From: Cladorrhinum sp. PSN259
Lineage: Eukaryota; Ascomycota; Sordariomycetes; Sordariales; Podosporaceae
Direction: 5' to 3'
Length of the DNA: 64,000 bases
Assembly (NCBI GenBank): GCA_033725935.1
Contig: MU867089.1
Coordinates: forward strand, 310,001-374,000
Shown in pieces: positions 56,773 to 64,000 of this stretch. The notes under the pieces were generated by a model that ran no database searches, had not been told where the DNA came from, and saw only the letters and a list, made by a program, of their open reading frames with translations. The first letter of the stretch is position 1. The number at the start of each line of letters is the position of its first letter. Both the position numbers and the translations under genes were made by a program.

Positions 56773-58173
56773 TTAAAAAGGAACCAACCCCCTCAAAACA
56801 GGGTACTCAACCCCATCAATAACCTCGGTATCAAACCCTTCTTCATCATCTTCACCGCCCGCCCCCGAAGAAGAATCCCACCTCTTCCACCGTTGATTAC
56901 AATCCCCGGGCATGTACTTCTTCGCATCCATCTTCAGCGTCATCTTGACCTCGGGACAATAATCCCAAATGTGTTTTCTCTTCTCGGGCGTCCCCCAGAC
57001 CTGAGTGTGCAGGTAGGAACCTCCACCCCCGGTATGATACCCCATCGGCTCGTAGAACCCTTGTCTCCAGTCGTCCACACCTTCGACATAAGGCGCGGGA
57101 GTCAAGACGGCAGTATCATTAGAGTGGACCGTAACGTTGGAAGGTTTGGCGTTGGTAGTGGTCCCGCCTTCGTGATCCGTGACGGGCGTGTGAATGTCGA
57201 CCTCTTTCCCCTGGTACTGTTCGCCGCTGAATGCCAACGAGACGGTCCCGTTTGCCAGTTTGGAGCCCGGACGGTGGCCCAGACGGTCAGAAAGCCACAT
57301 GTCTTCTGGATCGGAACCGTCAACCCTCTTTTGATGACGGAGGATCTCGACGATGGCGGATACGCGGCGGAGGGAAAGACCGCCGTTGCCCCCGTACCGC
57401 GCTTTTGTGGACCACGGAGCTCCCACCCAGTCGTAGTCGAGATATTCGTTGAGATTGCGCTTGGAGTTGGCGCAGAGGATGCTGTCCGTTTGGAAGACGA
57501 GCAGCCATTCTGCGGGCTGCAGGACAGTTTCGTACAGCCAGAGGGTCGTCAAGAAGCGCGAGATTTCTTCCTGGGAACCGGTCGTCATGTTGGAAGGGAT
57601 GTAAGTGAGGTCAAGTTTGCCCGAGTTGACGTGAGAGCGGATGGCCGCTGATTTGTTGATGGCTTCCACCGATTCAACAGAACCCATGAATCTGAACCTC
57701 CAGTCTGGTGGGACAACGCCGATGAAGTGAAGCATCAGGGGTGCGAGGATCGGGTTCGGTCGGTTCTCAATGAGAAGGGCGACTTTGGAGTGGTTGAATT
57801 TTGGTTTAGCCGCAATTTGGTGGCCATATTTGAGGGAGACTGAGGGTAGAGGGACGATGGCTTGTTGAATTAGGATGTGCGAGAGGTATGTGGCTAGTCC
57901 TCTAGAGAAAGTAATTCGGTGAGCAAGAGATCTTGTGTGTATCAGGCACCTACACAAGGTTTAGACTTACAAAAAGAACATGGTCGCGCCAATCGTTCGT
58001 GCTCTCCTACTTGTGCGCCCCCATAGCGCAAAAGTGAGGAGTTTCCCTTTCTGCCACTTCTCGCCCATGTTGACTTCACCCAGTGCTGTGCGATTTTCAC
58101 TGAAGCGATCCCGAAGCAAGCCAGCAGCCTCGCCAGCTGATTCCCTCAAGCGGGAAATGCGAAACCTTTCCAT
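56773..58173 (-). CDS. DUF5672 protein, putative type II membrane glycosyltransferase
   Basis: Exons 58173-57971 and 57901-56773 (donor GTAAGT, acceptor TCTAG) give 443 residues in frame; the ATG at 58173 is the first after an in-frame stop. A basic cytosolic N terminus of about 60 residues is followed by a signal-anchor helix created by the splice (TIGATMFFLGLATYLSHILI). The lumenal part matches fungal DUF5672: KVALLIENRPNPILAPLML, VVPPDWRFRFMGS, EWLLVFQTDSILCANS, DYDWVGAPW, GGNGGLSLRR, GSDPEDMWLSDRL. The D-x-I-L and NGGLSLRR segments resemble nucleotide-sugar-binding parts of glycosyltransferases, so Golgi glycosyl transfer is a fair inference but not shown. A 60-residue insert separates the core from the final YHTGGGGSYLHTQVWG block. 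A paralogue lies divergently at 59592-60639. Confidence 0.88.
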
Positions 58174-59591
58174 TTTGTTCGTCCGTCTGAAGAGTCTCTC
58201 TCACACCGGCCCGCCGACCCCTCCTCGTAATGCACGTATATGCTGGAAAGCCGAGTGGGTGAGATTGGAAGCCAAGGTAAGTAAAAGTCCGTTTCTGCTC
58301 ATGGACAACCAGCATAATGCATGATTACGAGAAAGCCGAGAGATCGCCAAATGACACCTTCCAGAGAAACAACACGCTGTCAATTTGGAAATAAAAAAGG
58401 GATACGAAAGAAGAATAATGGAATGCTAGGAAACGCGCCCTGCATCAGGCAATGCACGAAACAGACGCCACGCAAGCCAGACAAGATTTGCTCCAACATC
58501 CACAGAAATGTGATCATCTCATCACAAGCAAACCCCTCTTGGGGGTCCCCCCTCCCCCCCCAGCTCATCCCCCTTTGACCTGCTTCTCAGCTGAGGAAAT
58601 ACCTCCAGGGTACTTGGCTTATCTCTCCCACTAAGATATCCCAAAGCGGGAAAGCTGACACAATAGTCTTGGGGCCGATCAACTAATACGTTTTCGGACT
58701 CCAGGGTTCCAGGGGTCCATTGAATGTTGCTAGAAATGCTTTTCATCATTCCACTCATAAGTAAGCACAAAGTCCACACAGTAGTAGATAAATCCTTCTG
58801 CGACCTTTTGCTGACTGAAACACATTTCTCCTTGCTGCGGCTCTTTCGTATTACCTCTTGGCTTGTCTGAGGTTTCTGCAGTACGATGATTAGGGGGCGT
58901 CTTACACGAAACCATTGTCTTCAAGCAGCCAGCCACTTTGTCCTCCCAAATTCCTCTAGCTAATGAAATAATTCATCTTAGTGTCAAACACACAGGCCAC
59001 TCATATGCCAAGATACTAGTCACTTACACAACATCAGAGACATTGTGTTGCAGCACTTTGCTTCAGAAGAAACTGTGAGTGATGGAGAAAAACTTTCAAA
59101 ACGTGGCAATGCAACTAGCATCGCAAGGCAGCAGCAGCCTCTTGCAATGGGCCAAATTGCCGTGGGCAGCGTCTCAGGGTTCGGACTTTCAGCTCTAAAG
59201 ATGGTGGTCGTATTGGTCCATTTTTAGCCCCTAGCAACGTCAGAGGTACCTCCCAAGTACCTTTTGCCCACATGCTATCGAGGCTTACGTGCCCCCTGAA
59301 CTTTGAGATGGCGCTCCCCATTTCATGTCTACCATCTGGAATTCTTCGCGAGGCGGCCCTGGATACCTGAAACAATTGTCTTTCCTGCCCATCATATCTT
59401 TTGGAATCTTCTACCCGTGGCGCTTGTCATGGGAGAGAATACGCGATCGTAACTTTTTCAATTCGATTCCCCAGAGTTTCCCACGTCCATCATGTTGCAC
59501 AAAGAGTCAACGCCCCTCTGCAGATAAACCGAGTCGTAGTAGAGAAGACCGCTTTCTCAAACGCGCGACTTGACATTGAAAGCCTCTCATA
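58174..59591. other. Divergent region between two DUF5672 paralogues
   Basis: 1.4 kb shared upstream DNA. No gene recognised in it; frames at 58452-59375 are short and domainless. It could hold a common promoter. Confidence 0.6.
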
Positions 59592-60639
59592 ATGTCACGG
59601 TCGTCCTCCCCGTCACCTGGCGGGATCTCGAGCGCTTTTGCCATCACGAAAGCTAAAGTGTTCTTAGTGATTTCTCTGATAATAACGTAAGTTGAAGGAT
59701 AGTGCCTGTGGCCGATCGCTGCTGACGCTTGCTAGGTGGTGGTTTGCATCACTCCTTCCGCACTACAAACCGGTCATCAAGGCCCATTTAAGCGCGCAGT
59801 TGAATCAGGCACTTCAAAAGATACCAACGATAAATGTCGACTGGGAGGTCGATGAGAACCCGCTCGATGTATACAATGCGTCAAAGGTGGCGCTCCTGAT
59901 CGAGCCGAGACCGATCCCAAATCTGGTGCCACACATACTGTACATGATCTCGGTCGTCCCGCCCGACTGGCGGTTCCTATTTATCGGCTCTGAGAAGAGT
60001 GTGGCCGGAGTCGAAGAAGCAGCTGCGATTCGGCACCAACAAGTTGCGGGGAAGTTGGATCTGATGGTGCTTCCCGAGCCGTGGGATATCAATAGCAAGG
60101 AGGGTGTCTATCGCACCTTGACTGACATCAGATTCTATGACGAATTCATGCCCGGTGTTGAATGGATCCTAAAGTACGAGGCTGACAGCATCTTGTGCGC
60201 CAACTCGGAGAGAAGCGTCGACGAATGGCTGCAGTGGGACTTTGTGGGTGCACCACGGAGAGTGGATGACCATTTCGCAGGCAACGGGGGCCTTTCTCTT
60301 AGGCGGGCATCTGCCATCAGACGAGTGCTCAGTTTCCAAGCCAGACTAAACAACAGCGACCCTGAGGATGAATGGTTCGGAAAGCGGGTTTACGTCCTTC
60401 CTGGCGCAAAAACGGCGCAGGGTGTCGAAGAGGCGTTTACCGTCGAGGACGTCTACTTTGATAATGCGATGGGATATCATATCCGAGATGGCGGAAACGG
60501 CATCAACTCGGCCGTGTGGGAAGACCCTGATCAGAGGAAGAAGATCTTCGACTACTGCCCAGAAATAAGCCTGATCATGGACATGAAGCTGGAGAGAGAG
60601 CGTTGCAAGGGAGACAACAAGAAGGGCAGCATCATCTAA
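59592..60639 (+). CDS. DUF5672 protein, shorter paralogue
   Basis: Exons 59592-59686 and 59736-60639 (donor GTAAGT, branch GCTGAC, acceptor CTAG) give 332 residues. Here too the membrane helix spans the splice: KVFLVISLIIT joined to WWFASLLPHYKP. The cytosolic tail is only about 20 residues against 60 in the neighbour, and the C-terminal insert is missing. Shared core: SKVALLIEPRPIPNLVPHIL, VVPPDWRFLFIGS, EWILKYEADSILCANS, WDFVGAP, AGNGGLSLRRASAIRR, NNSDPEDEWFGKR and the final GYHIRDGGNGINSAVWEDP. The Thr in TDSIL of the paralogue is Ala here. Same introns position relative to the helix supports duplication of a common ancestor followed by divergence. Function as for the neighbour: probable but unproven Golgi glycosyltransferase. 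Confidence 0.88.
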
Positions 60640-62346
60640 GCTGTCGGCTACACGGCAAGATCAGCAAGGAGCACGAACCCGACCGGAAAGAGGATAGATG
60701 CATGGCACGTTACCAGGTATCACCATACCGGCGATGACGACGGTTTGTTTGGTGTCACGACATGCGAAGCAAGGTTGCTTCCGAGTGCTTTATATTTTTT
60801 CTGGGGTATTGTTACACTCGCGTCGTCGGAGCATTTTTTGTATTAGATATTAATGGCAACCTGTCCGTCTGCAGGAACGCGAAGCTGCTTCCTGCATGGT
60901 TCTGTATTTTTTGGTGGAGAGAAAGCTAGAGGCAAGACGGCGAAAAGACGAAGATGGGAAATCGGTAAATAAGGAGTAGGGCGTCATGGAGTTTGCTTTT
61001 GATCTAATTAAATATGGCGGGGTGTTGGCTGAAGATGGTGTGTTCTAAGCAAAAAGTGTTCAACCCTTTAGAGTTTCTAGTTGCATAGCAGGGCTGCTAC
61101 TTCCTCATTTGACAGCCAAAAAACCTTTTGATTTTCGAACCTTGATCCGAATCCTTATCCCCGCAACCAATGCAAGCGAGAAGTTCAAGTTTCCAGGTCG
61201 GGGCAGAAATGATGGCACCTTTTAGATTGAGCTGCGTAACCCACGGCCTTTCAACCAAGATCCAGCAAACCTCTTCCCTTCTTCACATATCAACTGGAAC
61301 TCGACAGTTCAATTGCAACCCGTCAGTTCCGTAGCTCCACCGCTACCATGGGATTTGATTTCAGCCAAAATACAATGTTGTGGTTTTTTCCTGCCTCAAG
61401 CGGTCGACCCCAAATTTCTGGTATTTTGCCGCGTCATCGCCTGGGCCCTGCACTCGAAGAAAAAGACAAGCACCACAAGCTTTCAGCACAAGAAACACCA
61501 AGGACGTCCGTTGCTGTCCAGATCTGCCGGCAAGCGACCTGGCAAGCCCATCATCAGCCGTGTGGCCGTGGCCGTTACCGTGCGGCTGATCATTGTAACG
61601 TGGAAATTCTGCTAGACCTGGCCATGTTTGCAGAACCGAGTCAATATTCCTACTGTATGGTGTATCACGACACCTCTCAATGTGTATTCGGGCTCAAGGC
61701 TTCCGGAAGAACTTACATTCGACGTCTCATTAACCCCACCTAGATCGGCGTAGTAGCCGTATTTTGACTGTTATTCACCATCTTCCGGGTATCTATCCTC
61801 CTACTAGCAACTGAATGTTACTATCCGCAGTGCCGGCTGCGGAGGTGTTGATATTGAGCTTGCGTTGATCCAATATCAACCGTTATTTCCATCACATTGT
61901 GTCTTGGGTGACCTCTCAACGCTGTGGCAAGACAGCTGTCCCTTGGGGTATTCTTCCCAGTTACACGGTCCGAAGGGTTCAACCTACCAGGAAAGTTTCT
62001 GAAAGATATTCTAAGCCATGTTTACCAATCTTTGAAAACGATGGAAAGCAATATAAAAGGACGCAACCTAGAGGGTTTCATTAACTGGCCAGGCCGCGTT
62101 TTCCGGCAAGGTGCCATCCAAATCTTCATTTATATTACCCGCCTACCCTTCCATCAGTATTCTAGCTATTCTTCTCGCCTGTAACCCTACAGCGTGCATC
62201 TGCAAGGTCCGTTGCCACCTTGAGGGCTACCTGGAAGCTTGTGATCAGCTCTTGTTGAAAAAGTCCTAAAGACCCCTTATTTTCCAGGCTTCCCCTCCTC
62301 GAGATCTTCACTTAATTGTCCCATCAGCATAGACGAAATATTCACA
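60640..62346. other. Intergenic region and CE4 gene promoter
   Basis: 1.7 kb. The 131-codon frame at 61348-61743 and others in this stretch have no domain and were not accepted. A strong TATA-like box lies at 62051-62058. Confidence 0.6.
62051..62058 (+). promoter_or_regulatory. TATA-like box of the CE4 esterase gene
   Basis: ATATAAAA, 289 bp upstream of the ATG at 62347; a weaker TATATTA lies at 62131-62137. Assigned by position only. Confidence 0.4.
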
Positions 62347-64000
62347 ATGAGGCTCTCCACTACTATACTTGCGGCCTCCTTGGGCCTGGCAACTGCCCAT
62401 GACGACCACGGTGGTCAACACGTCCCCAAACTTTTGGGAGGAAGAAAGTTTCTCTCTGAGCTAGGAGCACGATGGAAGACGGCTGCTCACGACGCTATTG
62501 TTGCAAAATCATACGGTCCGCATCAGCAAAGGCAAACACGGAACCTAGACAAGAGACAAAACACCAATGGAAAATGTGGTGCTGGTTCCGGAAGTTGCGC
62601 AGAAGGGTACTGCTGCTCTTCAGCAGGGTATGTGTCCACCTCCAAAATGCTAGCTGATCAGAACAGATGAGCTGACCACAGAAAACAGCTGGTGTGGAAA
62701 GGGCGAAGAATACTGCACCGCCCCCGACTGCCAAATAAACTACGGTTCAGGCTGTGACGGGGTAAGCTTTTCTCTCCAAAAACACGGCATCCGGAAACTT
62801 GACTAACAACTGCAACAGAACCAGAAACCCAGCGGCGCAGATACTTCAGGGGTTGCTCGCCCAAAGAATGGAAAGGTTGCCTACGGCGGAGCTGGTATAT
62901 ATGACTGCAAAAACGCTGGAGATATTGCGCTCACCTTTGACGATGGACCGTATCTCTACACTAATGACCTGCTGGATAAACTGAAGGTCAGCAGTCCAAA
63001 TCCCATGAGTCTAAAGCAAGTGACTGACTTCCGCGACAGAGCTACGGAGCGAAGGCGACCTTTTTTATAACTGGAAACAACATTGCAAAGGGGCACATCA
63101 ACGACCCCAAAACCCCGTACCCTGCAGTAATCAAGGTAAACAAAATCATCCCCTTCAACCTCTTCCACTACACACAAGTCTCTTACATGGCAAAACAGAG
63201 AATGCATGCAGAAGGCCATCAAGTAGCCTCCCACACCTGGTCCCACGAAAACGCCTCCCAACTGACAAACACGCAATTCACGAACCAAATGGTCTGGAAC
63301 GAGATCGCTATCAACTCAATCCTTGGCTTTTTCCCAACCTACATGCGTCCCCCATACTCCATCTGCCCTTCATCCTGCCAGACAGTTCTCTCTAATCTCG
63401 GTTACCACGCGATCTACTTCGACCTCGACACAGCGGGTTACCTCAATGAAACCCCCCAACTGATTCAGAACAGCAAAAACATCTGGGACAAGGCCATCAA
63501 GAGCTCCGACCCCTCCGAGGACAGTTTCCTGCAGATCGAGCACGATATTCACCAGCAGGTCGTGTACAATCTCACCGACTACGTACTGACTTCTTTGTAC
63601 TCCAACGGCTATCAAGCCGTTACCGTCGGAGAGTGCCTCGGTGATCCCCAAGCAAACTGGTACAGGACCGGTCCGTCACAGCCACCTTCTGCCTCTTCTT
63701 CTGTCATCCCAACGAGAACCAGCGTGTCGGCAGCCCCTACAAAAACCGGTACTACCACCGACGGCACCTGCGGAAATGGAATCACCTGCCTAGGTCAGAC
63801 GAGGTTCGGAACTTGCTGCTCCTCCGTTGGATACTGCGGCGTTGGAGACGACTACTGCAACGTTTCCAACGGATGTCAGTCGCAATGGGGCAAGTGCGAC
63901 GGAGTCACGGCTACTTCTAGTAGTATCAACACTAGGTCTACAATTCCGCCCTCCTCCAGTGTGAACACGAGATCTACTATCCGGTCTTCATCGTCCTCGA
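62347..64000 (+). CDS. CE4 polysaccharide (chitin) deacetylase with N- and C-terminal CBM18, partial
   Basis: Secreted enzyme that removes acetyl groups from chitin-type polymers. Exons so far: 62347-62627, 62689-62761, 62819-62986, 63040-63135 and 63199 to the window end; all joints keep frame. Signal peptide MRLSTTILAASLGLATA; a possible Kex2 site (DKR) precedes the first chitin-binding CBM18 (KCGAGSGSCAEGYCCSSAGWC...). The NodB-type domain has motif 1 ALTFDDGP, motif 2 SHTWSH with both metal-binding His, motif 3 RPPYS, motif 4 FDLDTAGYL and motif 5 QIEHDIHQ. A Ser/Thr linker leads to a second CBM18 (TCGNGITCLG, GTCCSSVGYCGVGDDYC) and then a Ser/Thr-rich tail repeated as SINTRST and SVNTRST that runs off the window. 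Likely role: cell-wall remodelling or hiding chitin from plant chitinases. The C terminus (perhaps a further CBM18 or a GPI signal) is not visible. Confidence 0.93.

Noticed and set aside
61348..61743. 131-codon plus frame upstream of the CE4 gene
   Set aside because: Overlaps frames in two other phases, His/Arg/Cys-odd composition, no recognisable family.
1..64000. CRISPR array, prophage, IS element or intact fungal transposon
   Set aside because: No spacer-repeat arrays, reverse transcriptase, transposase or long terminal repeats were seen in any frame.

Overview
The window is nuclear DNA of a filamentous ascomycete fungus (Pezizomycotina). The evidence is the short introns (about 50-80 nt) with GTAAGT/GTATGT-like donors, CTAAC/CTGAC-like branch points and TAG/CAG acceptors, fungal gene families (POP3, SIN1/AVO1, a PRCC homologue, two DUF5672 proteins, a CE4 esterase with CBM18 modules), single-gene transcription units and intergenic gaps of 0.5-7 kb rich in simple repeats. 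I cannot fix the class; Leotiomycetes or Sordariomycetes seem likeliest. Coding regions were reconstructed by joining frames at splice sites, and every multi-exon model below keeps frame exactly.

Layout. 1-1.65 kb: repeat-rich DNA with diverged duplications and a polypurine array. 1.65-12.8 kb: POP3 (RNase P/MRP subunit, minus) diverges from a 2635-residue USP9X/USP24/USP34-class ubiquitin protease. 15.4-22.7 kb: a fungal protein of unknown function, a PRCC homologue and the TORC2 subunit SIN1/AVO1. 23.7-24.2 kb: a small secreted, probably GPI-anchored Ala/Ser-rich protein. 26.4-28.0 kb: an NFKBIL1-like protein and a doubtful 99-residue ORF. 32.0-33.8 kb: a bZIP factor. 33.8-41.0 kb: a gene-poor 7.2 kb interval. 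41.0-42.6 kb: an SMP-30/gluconolactonase-like enzyme. 45.9-48.0 kb: a 658-residue protein I do not recognise. 49.65-49.86 kb: a compact, highly structured element with Pol III-like signals on the minus strand. 50.8-53.1 kb: an LMBR1-type membrane protein. 53.9-55.4 kb: an aldehyde dehydrogenase. 56.8-60.6 kb: two divergently transcribed DUF5672 paralogues. 62.3 kb to the right edge: a CE4 polysaccharide (chitin) deacetylase with an N-terminal and a C-terminal CBM18, cut by the window end.

Most genes are unrelated housekeeping or regulatory genes (RNA processing, ubiquitin, TORC2, splicing/checkpoint-type proteins). There is no sign of a secondary-metabolite cluster, prophage, CRISPR array or intact transposon. 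The right end has a cell-surface theme: the two type II DUF5672 proteins and the chitin deacetylase. The most unusual item is the structured element at 49.65-49.86 kb. It carries a perfect B-box-type motif, an A-box-like motif, four inverted repeats and a run of T tracts, and fits neither a tRNA nor a protein gene.
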